Shown here: positions 15,272 to 24,219 of the stretch, piece by piece | Numbering within the stretch: position 1 is the first letter of the stretch | How the letters are laid out: every line of letters begins with the position of its first letter | From: an uncultured Mycoplasmatota bacterium | Lineage (GTDB): Bacteria > Bacillota_I > Bacilli_A > RF39 > UBA660 | Assembly (NCBI GenBank): GCA_900546275.1 | Contig: URCH01000013.1 | Coordinates: forward strand, 1 to 26,561 | Length of the DNA: 26,561 nucleotides | Direction of reading: 5' to 3' | The notes under the pieces: generated by a model | Databases searched by the model: none | What the model was told of the DNA's origin: nothing | Seen by the model: only the letters and a program-made list of their open reading frames with translations | Made by a program: the position numbers and the translations under genes

Positions 15272-17071
15272 TTATTCTCCATCCATACTAAGCACACTCA
15301 TAAATGCTTCTTGTGGTATTTCTACACTACCAACGGTTTTCATTCTTTTTTTACCTTCTTTTTGTTTTTCTAGTAATTTTCTTTTTCTTGAAACATCTCC
15401 ACCATAACACTTAGCTAAAACATCTTTTCTTACTGCCTTTACTGTTTCACGTGCAATTGCTTTATTACCAATACATGCTTGTATCGGTACTTCGAATTGT
15501 TGTCTAGGTATTAGTTTTTTTAGATTTTCAACTATTGCTTTACCTCTTTTGTAAGCAAAATCTTTATGAACTATTACGCTTAACGCATCAATTATTTCTC
15601 CATTAAGTAATATATCCATCTTAGTTAATTGACTACTTTTATATCCAATTAAATCATAATCAAATGAGGCATATCCTTTAGTAGCACTTTTTAATTTATC
15701 AAAAAAGTCATAAACTATTTCGGATAATGGTATTTCATAGTGAATATTTACTCTAGTTTGATCTAAATATTCCATTGATACATAATTACCTCTTTTATCT
15801 TGACATAATTCCATTATTGGACCTATGTATTCGCTTGGAACAAATATATTAGTTCTTATATATGGTTCTTTTATATCTTTTATTTTAACTTTTTCTGGCA
15901 TTTTAACTGGACTATCTATTTTAATGTTACTTCCATCTGTTAGTTCTATATCATATATAACTGATGGAGAAGTCGCTATTAACTCTATACCAAATTCTCT
16001 TTCTATTCTTTCTTCTATTATTTCCATATGTAGAAGTCCTAAAAAACCACATCTAAATCCAAATCCTAAAGCCTTTGATGTTTCAGGTTCAAATTCTAAT
16101 GATGCATCATTAAGTTTTAATTTTTCAAGTGCATCTCTCAAGTCTGGATACCTAGATGTTTCTATAGGGTATAATCCACAGAATACCATTGGTTTCATTG
16201 GCTTATAGCCTATTAATCTTTCATTTGCAGGATTATCTGTATGTGTTATTGTATCTCCAACTTTTACATCGCTTATACTTTTCATACTTGCATAAATAAT
16301 TCCTACTTCACCTGCTACAAGTTCATTAACCTTTTTTTCATTTGGTGTGTGTACATATAGTTCTACAACGTCATATGAAACTCCTGTAGACATCATTTCT
16401 ATTTTATCACCTATTTTTAATGTGCCATTTATAACTCTTATTGAAGTCATTATTCCTCTATATGGATCATAGCAACTATCAAAAATAAGAGCTTGTAGTT
16501 TTTCTTTTTTATCACCTTTTGGAGCAGGTACTTTTTTTATTATTGTCTCAACTAACTCTTTTATTCCAATTCCTTTTTTAGCGCTTGTATATATTATTTC
16601 ATCTTCTTCAAATCCAAATGTATCTATTAATTCATTTTTTACTTTTTCTGGATCTGCGTTAGGTAAATCTATTTTATTTATTACTGGTATTATTTTAAGA
16701 TTATTTTCAAGTGCTAGATATAGATTAGCTAAAGTTTGTGCTTCTATTCCTTGAGCTGCATCAACAACCAGTACAGCACCCTCACATGCCGCTAAGCTTC
16801 TACTAACTTCATATGAAAAATCCACATGTCCTGGAGTATCTATTAAGTGTAAATAGTATTCTTCATTATCTAATTTATATTTTAATTGAACAGCATTTAA
16901 TTTTATAGTAATTCCACGTTCTCTTTCAAGTTCCATGTTATCTAATAATTGATCTTTTTTTTCTCTTTCTGTTATCGCACCAGTCAATTCTAATATTCTA
17001 TCTGCTAGTGTACTTTTTCCATGATCTATATGTGCGATTATTGAAAAGTTTCTTATGTTTTCCTGTTTCAT
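15272..17071 (-). CDS. lepA: Elongation factor 4 (LepA)
   Basis: Translational GTPase that back-translocates or remodels stalled ribosomes. ATG 17071 gives 599 residues, normal length; AAAGGTG is 6 bases upstream, and an in-frame GTG at 17080 lies inside that site. Motifs: AHIDHGKSTLADRI (G1), GITIKLNA (G2), DTPGHVDF (G3), NKIDLP (G4), TSAKKGIGI (G5), and the LepA-specific C-terminal domain with YKRGKAIVENLKKLIPRQ and the ending SVEIPQEAFMSVL. Complete and intact. Confidence 0.98.
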   Translation of the reverse strand: MKQENIRNFSIIAHIDHGKSTLADRILELTGAITEREKKDQLLDNMELERERGITIKLNAVQLKYKLDNEEYYLHLIDTPGHVDFSYEVSRSLAACEGAVLVVDAAQGIEAQTLANLYLALENNLKIIPVINKIDLPNADPEKVKNELIDTFGFEEDEIIYTSAKKGIGIKELVETIIKKVPAPKGDKKEKLQALIFDSCYDPYRGIMTSIRVINGTLKIGDKIEMMSTGVSYDVVELYVHTPNEKKVNELVAGEVGIIYASMKSISDVKVGDTITHTDNPANERLIGYKPMKPMVFCGLYPIETSRYPDLRDALEKLKLNDASLEFEPETSKALGFGFRCGFLGLLHMEIIEERIEREFGIELIATSPSVIYDIELTDGSNIKIDSPVKMPEKVKIKDIKEPYIRTNIFVPSEYIGPIMELCQDKRGNYVSMEYLDQTRVNIHYEIPLSEIVYDFFDKLKSATKGYASFDYDLIGYKSSQLTKMDILLNGEIIDALSVIVHKDFAYKRGKAIVENLKKLIPRQQFEVPIQACIGNKAIARETVKAVRKDVLAKCYGGDVSRKRKLLEKQKEGKKRMKTVGSVEIPQEAFMSVLSMDGE

Positions 17072-17088
17072 GTCTTTCACCTTTTATA

Positions 17089-17097
17089 ATTATATCA
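17089..17097 (-). promoter_or_regulatory. Extended -10 promoter of lepA
   Basis: Minus strand TGATATAAT, the same nonamer as upstream of the deacetylase, coiled-coil and engB genes, 18 bases before the lepA ATG. Confidence 0.55.
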
Positions 17098-17151
17098 AAA
17101 TTTTATTAAATTTGGTTGATTTTTTTATCTTTTTCTTATCATTTCATTAAC

Positions 17152-17173
17152 AAAAAAAGATGATTATTCATCT
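17152..17173 (-). terminator. Terminator of the GT2-GtrA operon
   Basis: Minus strand AGATGA (17168-17173), loop ATAA, TCATCT (17158-17163), then TTTTTTT. The first base pairs overlap the gtrA-like stop codon (TAG, 17172-17174). Confidence 0.75.
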
Positions 17174-17585
17174 ATTTTTTAAATACAAATATTTTACTAA
17201 ATACGTAATTTAATACTATTACAATTACTTGTACTATTATTTTTGATATCATATCATCTATTTTTACTAATTCCACAAATGCATACATTAATAAAATATC
17301 TATTATTAGAGAAAATAATCTATATTTTACAAACTGATATATCTGGATAAATACTTGTTTTTTTTCTTTTTCCTTATTTTTAAATACAAATATTTTATTT
17401 GTTATATAAGCAAATGCTACTGAAACTACCCAAGAAATTATGTTACTTATTAAATAATTTATTCCAATTATTTTTGCAAATAATCCATATGTTCCAATAG
17501 ATACTAAAGTTGTTAAAACACCCACTATTAAATAATTAATTATTTCTTCATATTTTTTATACAGTTTTAAACATTTATCTATCAT
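17172..17585 (-). CDS. GtrA-family four-helix membrane protein
   Basis: A 137-residue protein with four membrane segments and the GtrA-like start YEEIINYLIVGVLTT, plus VFKNKEKEKK in the cytoplasmic loop. GtrA proteins are thought to flip polyprenyl-linked sugars made by the partner glycosyltransferase. The gene overlaps the glycosyltransferase gene by 11 bases, supporting a two-protein unit that modifies wall or teichoic polymers. Confidence 0.88.
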   Translation of the reverse strand: MIDKCLKLYKKYEEIINYLIVGVLTTLVSIGTYGLFAKIIGINYLISNIISWVVSVAFAYITNKIFVFKNKEKEKKQVFIQIYQFVKYRLFSLIIDILLMYAFVELVKIDDMISKIIVQVIVIVLNYVFSKIFVFKK

Positions 17586-18516
17586 TTGATTTTTCCGTTT
17601 CTTTTACTAAATATACAGGTCTTTTTTTAACTTCTAAATATGCTTTTGATAAATATTGTCCAATTATTCCTAGGCAAAATAATTGTATACCACTTACTAG
17701 GAATATTATACATATCATGCTTGGCCATCCTGCAACAGGGTCTCCAAATGCTAATGTTTTAATAATTATTACAAGTATCATTATAAATGAAATTATACAG
17801 AAAAGTATTCCTACAATTGATGCGATTGCTAAAGGTGCTGTTGAAAAAGCAACTATACTTTCAAGTGAATATCCAAACAACTTCCAAAATGACCATTTTG
17901 TTGTTCCTGCCACTCTTTCAACATTTTCATATTCTAACCATTTTGTTTCATAACCAACCCAACTGAATATACCTTTTGAAAATCTATTGTATTCTTTTAA
18001 TTCAAGTATTGAATCTACCATTTGTCGAGTCATTAATCTAAAATCTCTTGCTCCATCTACTATTTCTGTTTTTGATATTTTATTAATCAATTTATAATAG
18101 CATCTTGCAAAGAAACTTCTAATTTTAGGTTCGCCTTTTCTTGTTACTCTACGTGTTGCTACACAATCATAATGTTCATTTTTTATATAATTATACATAT
18201 CTGGTATTAATGCAGGGGGATCTTGTAAATCAACATCCATTATTGCTACATAATCTCCTTTTGCGGCTTCTAGTCCAGCTAGCATTGCAGCTTCTTTACC
18301 AAAATTTCTAGAGAATGATACATATCTTACTCTTTTATCTTTTTTACTTAATTCCCTTGCAACTTGTAAGGTTTTATCCTTAGATCCATCATTTACAAAG
18401 ATAAATTCAAATTCAACTTTTTTCATTTCGTGTGCTACTTTAATTATTTCTTCATAAAATATAGGCATTGCCTCTTCTTCGTTATAACAGGGTACTATTA
18501 TTGATATTTTTTCCAT
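17575..18516 (-). CDS. GT2 glycosyltransferase, dolichol-phosphate-mannose synthase-like (GtrB/CsbB type)
   Basis: A 313-residue protein. The GT2 domain begins at once (SIIVPCYNEEEAMP), with VNDGSKDKT, a nucleotide-sugar metal motif MDVDLQDPP near residue 97, and FSKGIFSWVGY. Two membrane helices close the protein (about 230-255 and 265-290). It would load a sugar on undecaprenyl phosphate for transfer outside by GtrA-type flipping. GGAGG ribosome binding site; first gene of the operon. Confidence 0.92.
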   Translation of the reverse strand: MEKISIIVPCYNEEEAMPIFYEEIIKVAHEMKKVEFEFIFVNDGSKDKTLQVARELSKKDKRVRYVSFSRNFGKEAAMLAGLEAAKGDYVAIMDVDLQDPPALIPDMYNYIKNEHYDCVATRRVTRKGEPKIRSFFARCYYKLINKISKTEIVDGARDFRLMTRQMVDSILELKEYNRFSKGIFSWVGYETKWLEYENVERVAGTTKWSFWKLFGYSLESIVAFSTAPLAIASIVGILFCIISFIMILVIIIKTLAFGDPVAGWPSMICIIFLVSGIQLFCLGIIGQYLSKAYLEVKKRPVYLVKETEKSNDR

Positions 18517-18550
18517 AAAAACCTCCGACTTTATTTATTATACAATATGA

Positions 18551-18577
18551 AAAAAAAGAAATCAAATTTTCTTTTTT
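18551..18577 (-). terminator. Weak A/T-only terminator after gerAB
   Basis: Minus strand AAAAAAGAAA (18568-18577) pairs with TTTCTTTTTT (18552-18561), loop 6, the second arm itself forming the T-run. It overlaps the gerAB stop codon. Confidence 0.45.
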
Positions 18578-19638
18578 ATTCTATTATATTTTATTTTTAT
18601 TGTAATAAGTATTAAAACTAATAATAATACATATTTAAAATATATAGCAATGTTATATATATATACATCATAAATAGTCGTGTTTTTAAATACATAGTTT
18701 GATATAAATAAAAGAATGAACGCTATTAAATATGTTATTATTTTATTATTATTTTTTTTAATCGTATTAGTTATAAAATATATTATAAAGCTAACATTTA
18801 AAAAAAGTCCAAATATCCATTGTATAACTATTATATTTTCTATTCTATCTATAAAATTAAATAAATTTATCCTTTTTAATACTACATATTCTGGAAATAG
18901 ATATAATCTTGATAGTTCTATTCCTAAGTTACCTAAAGTTAAAAGTATAGTTAATAAAATAAGTATTATTGAAAATATATAAGATATTAGTATACAAGTA
19001 GATGTTTTTTTATAATCTACTAATGTATTTTTAGGTATTATTAGAAGTACTACTGATGGGAGTATATTTAATAATAGTATATATATACTTCCTTTTACTG
19101 AATTTTTTAATCCAAATTCTAACATTGGTTTAAGGTTTGATATATCAAATTTTCCTATTAATCCAAATACTGCAATTATAAATAAAAATATGTTTATAAT
19201 AAGTATTATAAAGGCAGTTCTACTAATTGTTTCTATTCCTTTTATGTTTATATAAATTATTACTAATGTAAACATAAATCCTATTATAAATATTGGGGTT
19301 TCAGGTAAAAATTGTGAACTTATAAAACCCATTAAATCATAAAATAAGCTTACCGCTGTTACAAATAAAATTATTACTAAAATATAATTTATTATTGTTC
19401 CAAATGTATTTCCAAATAGTTTTTTTGTTTTTTCTGAAAGTGGCAAATCTTTTTCATAGTTTGAAATATATATAAATATAAATAGTATTCCAAGTCCAAG
19501 GACTCCTGCTATTAATACACTTATCCAAGAATCTATTCCACTTGCTTTTATTACTGTACTAAATCCTTTACCAAATGTCGCTGATAATATCAATATTATA
19601 AACATACTACATAATTGTAATGTGTTAATTTTCTTCAT
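18562..19638 (-). CDS. gerAB: Spore germination protein, GerAB/YndE-type transporter subunit
   Basis: A 358-residue integral membrane protein with about ten helices, of the APC-superfamily germinant-receptor B subunits. The N terminus TLQLCSMFIILILSATFGKG matches the family. It binds amino acids or other germinants in the inner spore membrane with the A and C subunits. Overlaps the end of gerAC by 14 bases; GGTG upstream. It comes last in this operon, whereas gerAB is second in Bacillus gerA. Confidence 0.9.
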   Translation of the reverse strand: MKKINTLQLCSMFIILILSATFGKGFSTVIKASGIDSWISVLIAGVLGLGILFIFIYISNYEKDLPLSEKTKKLFGNTFGTIINYILVIILFVTAVSLFYDLMGFISSQFLPETPIFIIGFMFTLVIIYINIKGIETISRTAFIILIINIFLFIIAVFGLIGKFDISNLKPMLEFGLKNSVKGSIYILLLNILPSVVLLIIPKNTLVDYKKTSTCILISYIFSIILILLTILLTLGNLGIELSRLYLFPEYVVLKRINLFNFIDRIENIIVIQWIFGLFLNVSFIIYFITNTIKKNNNKIITYLIAFILLFISNYVFKNTTIYDVYIYNIAIYFKYVLLLVLILITIKIKYNRIKKKI

Positions 19639-20809
19639 TTGGAATCACCGTTATTATATTTCCCTTTCCTTTTAGTGAAACATTAACATCTACTTGTACA
19701 TCTAATTTTTGCAAATTTTCATTGAACCAATTATCTTGTATTTTATATGAATATTTTGAATTTGATTTATATATTTTATCTAAAAAACCAAATGTATCAC
19801 TTTTATATTCTTTATTTACTTTATTAATAGTTTCTATTATAGATTGTTTTATTTGTTCTTCTGTCATTTTTTCTATATCACCAATTACTTTTGGTTCTGA
19901 GATTTTTAAGCCACAATCAACTTCATTTATATTACCCTTTGCACTTACTTTTATTTTTACTTTTAATTTATCTTTTTCAAATTCAAAGTCTGTTTTTGGA
20001 TTCATTATTTCTGTTGATATATATTTATTTTCATCGCATTTAAATGTTATTATTGTATTAGTTATTGTATTGTTTAAAAAGCCTGCTGCTATACTTTCTT
20101 CTTCTGTTAAATAACCTTGTAATTTATCTTCTCTAAAAACAGCCAAATTATTTACTTTAAGTTTGGTACTAGGATTTGATTCTTTTAATATATCTGTATT
20201 TTTTCCTTCTTCTAAATTTCCTTCTGTAATTATTGTAGTTGCGAACATATCTATTTTATTATTTAAATATGTTTTTACTTGATCTTCAAATGTTATTTTT
20301 TCGCTTACTCCTAAATATTTTGAATCTGCCTGTATACTATCTAACATATTTTTAGAACTTAATGTTTCTAAGGGTGTTAAAACTTTTAATATGTTATTTG
20401 CAGTTGTATCTCGTGCAATTATCATTTGATATTGTTTTCTAGATTCAGGATTTCTCATGAAAAAATCAAATATTTGTGATACTCCTTCTTTAGCAACTTC
20501 TTCTCCTACAATTATTAATTGTAAATGATTTGCATATATTCTTTTTGGTGATTCTAAAACGATTTGTCTAAATGCTTCTTGTAATGTATCTCCACTTGTT
20601 TCATATAATACAAATTTTGATTGACTTCCTGTACTAGTTGAATCACTTCCCATTTTTTGTGTATTTATTACTTGTGTTGTTACATAATATTTACCATCTT
20701 TTTTATCTATTCCAACAGCACTTGTGATTGCTAAATTATTTAATTCTCTATAATTATAACATCCTGTAAATAAAAAAATTAAAAGTATGAATATGATTTT
20801 ATATTTCAT
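19625..20809 (-). CDS. gerAC: Spore germination lipoprotein, GerAC type
   Basis: A 394-residue lipoprotein. ATG 20809 is chosen because AGGAG lies 8 bases upstream; two upstream in-frame ATGs lie at or before that site. Signal peptide with lipobox LFTGC (Cys near residue 17), then the GerAC start YRELNNLAITSAVGID. The remainder has the usual three-domain GerAC pattern, including QMIIARDTTANNILKVLTPLE. Anchored in the spore inner membrane facing the cortex. Overlaps gerAA by 11 bases. Confidence 0.92.
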   Translation of the reverse strand: MKYKIIFILLIFLFTGCYNYRELNNLAITSAVGIDKKDGKYYVTTQVINTQKMGSDSTSTGSQSKFVLYETSGDTLQEAFRQIVLESPKRIYANHLQLIIVGEEVAKEGVSQIFDFFMRNPESRKQYQMIIARDTTANNILKVLTPLETLSSKNMLDSIQADSKYLGVSEKITFEDQVKTYLNNKIDMFATTIITEGNLEEGKNTDILKESNPSTKLKVNNLAVFREDKLQGYLTEEESIAAGFLNNTITNTIITFKCDENKYISTEIMNPKTDFEFEKDKLKVKIKVSAKGNINEVDCGLKISEPKVIGDIEKMTEEQIKQSIIETINKVNKEYKSDTFGFLDKIYKSNSKYSYKIQDNWFNENLQKLDVQVDVNVSLKGKGNIITVIPNEEN

Positions 20810-22250
20810 CTTCATCGCTCCTTTGTTCATATGTATTGTTTGATAAATATTGTGGTCTTTTTTTTATTTTTTTTAGTGGGAATTTAATTATGCTGTTTTT
20901 TAAACCATTTAAATCAAGTGGAACCGCTGGTAATAAATATGGTTTACCAAATGATTTTATATCACATAATCCTATTATAAATATTATTAACACAACTACT
21001 ACTCCTATTATTCCCATAAATACTGCTCCTAGCATAAATAGTAATCTGTAAATTCTAAGTGTATTAGTAAATTCTAGTTCAGTAAATGGAAGTGAGCTAA
21101 TTGCTGTAATAGCAATTACTATTATCATTATTGGGGAAACTATTCCCGCACTTACTGCAGCATCTCCAAGTATAAGAGCGCCTACTATCGATAGTGAGCT
21201 TCCTGCTGATGCTGGTACCCTAAAGTCACTTTCACGTAATATTTCAAATGAAATAATCATTATAAAGGCTTCTACAAATGCAGGAAATGGTACTCCATCT
21301 CTTTGTATTGCAAAGTTAACCAGTAAATCTGTCGGAATCATTTCTTGGTTGTAGGTTATGAGTGATATATATACAGCTGGTGTTACAATGGCAATTATGA
21401 ATGCTAGTAGTTTTAATATTCTTGTAAATGTTACATTAATATTTTTTCCATATTGATCTTCCATAGTTTTAAAAAAGTCAGTTAATATAGCTGGTATTAT
21501 TAACACATATGGGCTATTATCAATTACTATTGCTATTTTTCCTTCAAGTAAACTATATGATACTAAGTCTGGTCGTTCAGTAGTAAGAATTGTTGGAAAT
21601 TTTACATTTTCATTTGTAATTAGGTTTTTTATAGTACCACTATTTACTACTCCCGATATATTTATTTGGTTTAATCTTTTTTTTACTTCATCTACTAATT
21701 CTTTTTTTACTACCCCGTTTATATACACAATACCAATACTAGTAGATGAATATTTTCCTATTTCCATTTTATCTATCCATAAATCATTTGTTTTTATTCT
21801 TTTTTTTATTAATCCTATATTAATTTGAAAATCTTCTACAAATGAATCTCTGGCTCCTCTAACTGTATTTTCTGTGCTGGGTTCTGATATAGCTCTATTT
21901 AAATTTGCCTTAGTTTCTAAAGCAAATGCTTTTTCTTCATTTTCAATTAATATGATAGTAAATCCTTTGTGCAAATATGAACATATTTCTTCATAAGTTT
22001 TTAGTTCTTTTACTTTAAAATTTGATATATTGTTTTTTATTTTTTTATATAATGAACTTGTAGTTAGTGCTTTTATATTATTTAAACTTCTTATTATAAA
22101 ATCACTTATTTTATTACTTGAAGTTAGTGGTTCATTATATATGATATATATCTTTTTTTTATCTATATATTTTTCTCTATATATAATATCATCTAAATTA
22201 TTTGTTTCTTTTTTTAATTTATTTATTATTTCTTCCATATTATTAAGCAT
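20799..22250 (-). CDS. gerAA: Spore germination protein, GerAA/YndD type
   Basis: A 483-residue A subunit. A cytoplasmic N-terminal half (about 1-260) includes EPSTENTVRGARDSFVED, the family hallmark, followed by about five membrane helices (about 275-440) with VPFPAFVEAFIMI and REsDFRVPASAGSSLSIVG. A-subunits assemble into germinant-gated ion channels. First gene of the gerA-C-B operon. The ribosome binding site GGAAG is rather far from the ATG (11 bases). Confidence 0.93.
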   Translation of the reverse strand: MLNNMEEIINKLKKETNNLDDIIYREKYIDKKKIYIIYNEPLTSSNKISDFIIRSLNNIKALTTSSLYKKIKNNISNFKVKELKTYEEICSYLHKGFTIILIENEEKAFALETKANLNRAISEPSTENTVRGARDSFVEDFQINIGLIKKRIKTNDLWIDKMEIGKYSSTSIGIVYINGVVKKELVDEVKKRLNQINISGVVNSGTIKNLITNENVKFPTILTTERPDLVSYSLLEGKIAIVIDNSPYVLIIPAILTDFFKTMEDQYGKNINVTFTRILKLLAFIIAIVTPAVYISLITYNQEMIPTDLLVNFAIQRDGVPFPAFVEAFIMIISFEILRESDFRVPASAGSSLSIVGALILGDAAVSAGIVSPIMIIVIAITAISSLPFTELEFTNTLRIYRLLFMLGAVFMGIIGVVVVLIIFIIGLCDIKSFGKPYLLPAVPLDLNGLKNSIIKFPLKKIKKRPQYLSNNTYEQRSDEDEI

Positions 22251-22273
22251 TTTATCACATTCTTCCTAATACT

Positions 22274-22306
22274 ATTATGGAAAGAAGTAAAAAAAAAATT
22301 ACATTT
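22274..22306 (-). promoter_or_regulatory. Possible sigma-G promoter of the ger operon
   Basis: Minus strand CATAATA (22274-22280) resembles the sigma-G -10, with TGTAAT 18 bases upstream as -35. gerA operons are sigma-G-dependent in Bacillus. It overlaps the terminator of the upstream gene and the T-run fills most of the spacer, so the match may be fortuitous. Confidence 0.35.
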
Positions 22307-22319
22307 GTTGTAATTTTTC
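22290..22319 (-). terminator. Terminator embedded in the end of the ligase-like gene
   Basis: Minus strand AAAAATTACA (22310-22319), loop 5, TGTAATTTTT (22295-22304), then T-run of ten. The hairpin itself encodes the final codons and the TAA stop. Confidence 0.75.
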
Positions 22320-23621
22320 TTCTTTATTTATTTGATTTACAAGTAATCCTGTTATTATGTAAAAAAATGGAGCTACTGTTGTTACACTTATATTAGCAAA
22401 TGCCTGAATACAATATGCAATAAAACTTGTAAATAATATTATTGTAAGATCATTTTTACATTTTAATCCTTTAAAAAATATTATTCCTAATAATGTAAGA
22501 TATGTTATGAGTGTAAATATTCCTTCTGTTATTAGTATTTGTAAATATTCATTGTGTGCTTTATCTAAATACATACCAGTATAAAATCTAGTATTATATA
22601 TGTATCCTAATGTATCTATTCCACTTCCAAATAACATATAATCTGGAACCATTGTTAATATATTTTTCCATATTACTATTCTACCTGAACCATAATTTGT
22701 TTTTTGATTTTTATCTAATTTATTTAAAAATAATTTACTTGTATTTTTTAAATCACCTTTTATTGTATAATTTGAATTAATATCATCATGATAACAATTT
22801 ATAAAAATAGTATCAGATATAAAATCTGTAACTATATATGTTGAAATTAATGTTATTATTAGTATTAAAACTTTTTTCCATACTAATTTCTTTTTTATTT
22901 TTAAAAATAATATTAAAAATATTAATGTAATAATTAGAGCAAAAAAAGGTCCTGTTGATGCAGCTAACATTAAAGTTATAAAAAATATTATTGTTAAAAA
23001 AAGATATTTTTTTGAATTTTTGTTTAATAAATATGATGATATAGTAATTCCTAATAATAATATCATATAACTAGCCAAAAAATTCGGATTTTTGTTAAAA
23101 CCAAGTGCCATATATTTTATACCACCTAGTATTTCTATTTGATATGGTCCCCTTACAAATACTTGCAATATTGACCAAACAAATTGCATTATTCCAACTA
23201 TCATAAATAGTTTTATTATTTTTTTTGTTTGTTCTTTAGTTACTATATCTTTTGAATTTAAGAATAATAAATAATATGAAAAAATTGATAAAAAGCCTTC
23301 ATTTCTAAGGTATGCTCCCCATAATGATGTTTGATAATCTATAGAAAAACTAAGTGATATTATTCCTAATATTATTAGTAGATATAATAATATATCAAAT
23401 ATTGTTATTTTTGTTTTCTTTCTTATAATATTATATGTATATATATCTATTGGAATAATTAAATATAATATATCATATATATTGTATTTAAAATTCTTTA
23501 AAAATTCGAAATAATCTGAATAAAAATTTAATATTGTGGATACTGGTAACAATAAAATTAATACATATATTATTATGTAATTAATTTTACTTATTATTTT
23601 ATCTATCTTATCAAAATTCAT
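22299..23621 (-). CDS. O-antigen ligase/polymerase-like (Wzy_C) membrane protein
   Basis: A 440-residue polytopic membrane protein with about 11-12 helices and a large outside loop (about residues 270-330) before a GSGIDTLGYIYNTRF stretch and KAHNEYLQILITEG, the signature region of the O-antigen ligase/Wzy_C family (HNEYL). In Gram-positives such proteins polymerise or attach surface glycans. ATG 23621 is preferred, 6 bases after AGGTG; GTG 23630 lies in that site. It has a short intergenic leader and an extended -10 promoter. No other glycan genes are adjacent, so the substrate is open. Confidence 0.82.
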   Translation of the reverse strand: MNFDKIDKIISKINYIIIYVLILLLPVSTILNFYSDYFEFLKNFKYNIYDILYLIIPIDIYTYNIIRKKTKITIFDILLYLLIILGIISLSFSIDYQTSLWGAYLRNEGFLSIFSYYLLFLNSKDIVTKEQTKKIIKLFMIVGIMQFVWSILQVFVRGPYQIEILGGIKYMALGFNKNPNFLASYMILLLGITISSYLLNKNSKKYLFLTIIFFITLMLAASTGPFFALIITLIFLILFLKIKKKLVWKKVLILIITLISTYIVTDFISDTIFINCYHDDINSNYTIKGDLKNTSKLFLNKLDKNQKTNYGSGRIVIWKNILTMVPDYMLFGSGIDTLGYIYNTRFYTGMYLDKAHNEYLQILITEGIFTLITYLTLLGIIFFKGLKCKNDLTIILFTSFIAYCIQAFANISVTTVAPFFYIITGLLVNQINKEEKLQQM

Positions 23622-23637
23622 ATAATTCACCTAGTAT

Positions 23638-23646
23638 ATTATAACA
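23638..23646 (-). promoter_or_regulatory. Extended -10 promoter of the ligase-like gene
   Basis: Minus strand TGTTATAAT, between the pilin terminator and the ATG at 23621. Confidence 0.5.
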
Positions 23647-23652
23647 TTTAAG

Positions 23653-23700
23653 TAAAAAAAAAACTATTAATTAATAATGTTATTATTAACAAATAGCTTT
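23653..23700 (-). terminator. Terminator of the pilin-like gene
   Basis: Long A/T hairpin: CTATT and TTAATAA pair with TTATTAA and AATAG across a 2-base internal loop, followed on the minus strand by nine T; reverse orientation also ends in T-run, so it may work both ways. Confidence 0.75.
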
Positions 23701-23714
23701 TTTAGTTATAAATA

Positions 23715-24080
23715 TTATTTGGATGGAGTTGCTTTTCCGTCAACATAATTATATGTTTTAGCACGACCACCAACTGTACAACCTGTTAATTTAACTTTGT
23801 CGGCTGCTGAATCATTTGATGTACATTCAACTTTATCACCATTATAATCTGCTGTTGTAATAGTAGTAGTTTTAATATCAGCACCTTCTACACCATTTAC
23901 TTTATTTACATAGTATTTAGTTTCGATTGCTTTTGCATAAGCTTCTACTGAACGAGCATCTGCACCTTCTTGAGCTTGATTAATAACATTTATAACTATT
24001 GGAGTTGCGATTAAAGCAATGATTGCTAAAATTACGATTACTGCTAATAATTCAACTAATGTAAAACCTTTTTTATTCAT
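23715..24080 (-). CDS. Type IV pilin-like protein, type II secretion/ComGC-like
   Basis: A 121-residue protein with a textbook class III prepilin start: MNKKG/FTLVELLAVIVILAIIALIATP, Gly at -1, Phe +1 and Glu +5, then a short globular domain. Two cysteines (in VECTSND and LTGCTVGG) probably form a disulfide. It would be cut by a prepilin peptidase and assembled into a pilus or competence pseudopilus. Strong expression is expected: consensus-like promoter, AAGGTGGTG ribosome binding site, own terminator. The rest of the pilus machinery is not in the window, so it may use machinery elsewhere. Confidence 0.9.
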   Translation of the reverse strand: MNKKGFTLVELLAVIVILAIIALIATPIVINVINQAQEGADARSVEAYAKAIETKYYVNKVNGVEGADIKTTTITTADYNGDKVECTSNDSAADKVKLTGCTVGGRAKTYNYVDGKATPSK

Positions 24081-24108
24081 TTTATCACCACCTTACTTTA
24101 CTATGATA

Positions 24109-24138
24109 ATATTAGCATATTTTGTCATATTTAGTCAA
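24109..24138 (-). promoter_or_regulatory. Sigma-A promoter of the pilin-like gene
   Basis: Minus strand TTGACT (24133-24138), 18 bases, TAATAT (24109-24114), about 28 bases before the ATG. An inverted repeat AATATTAG/CTAATATT (24108-24115 and 24141-24148) brackets the promoter and might be an operator. Confidence 0.65.
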
Positions 24139-24219
24139 TACTAATATTGATGAGTTGAAATAAACCTTTACATTTTTATTATAAACAAACGATTTTTTTA
24201 TATACCATATTTTTTTATT

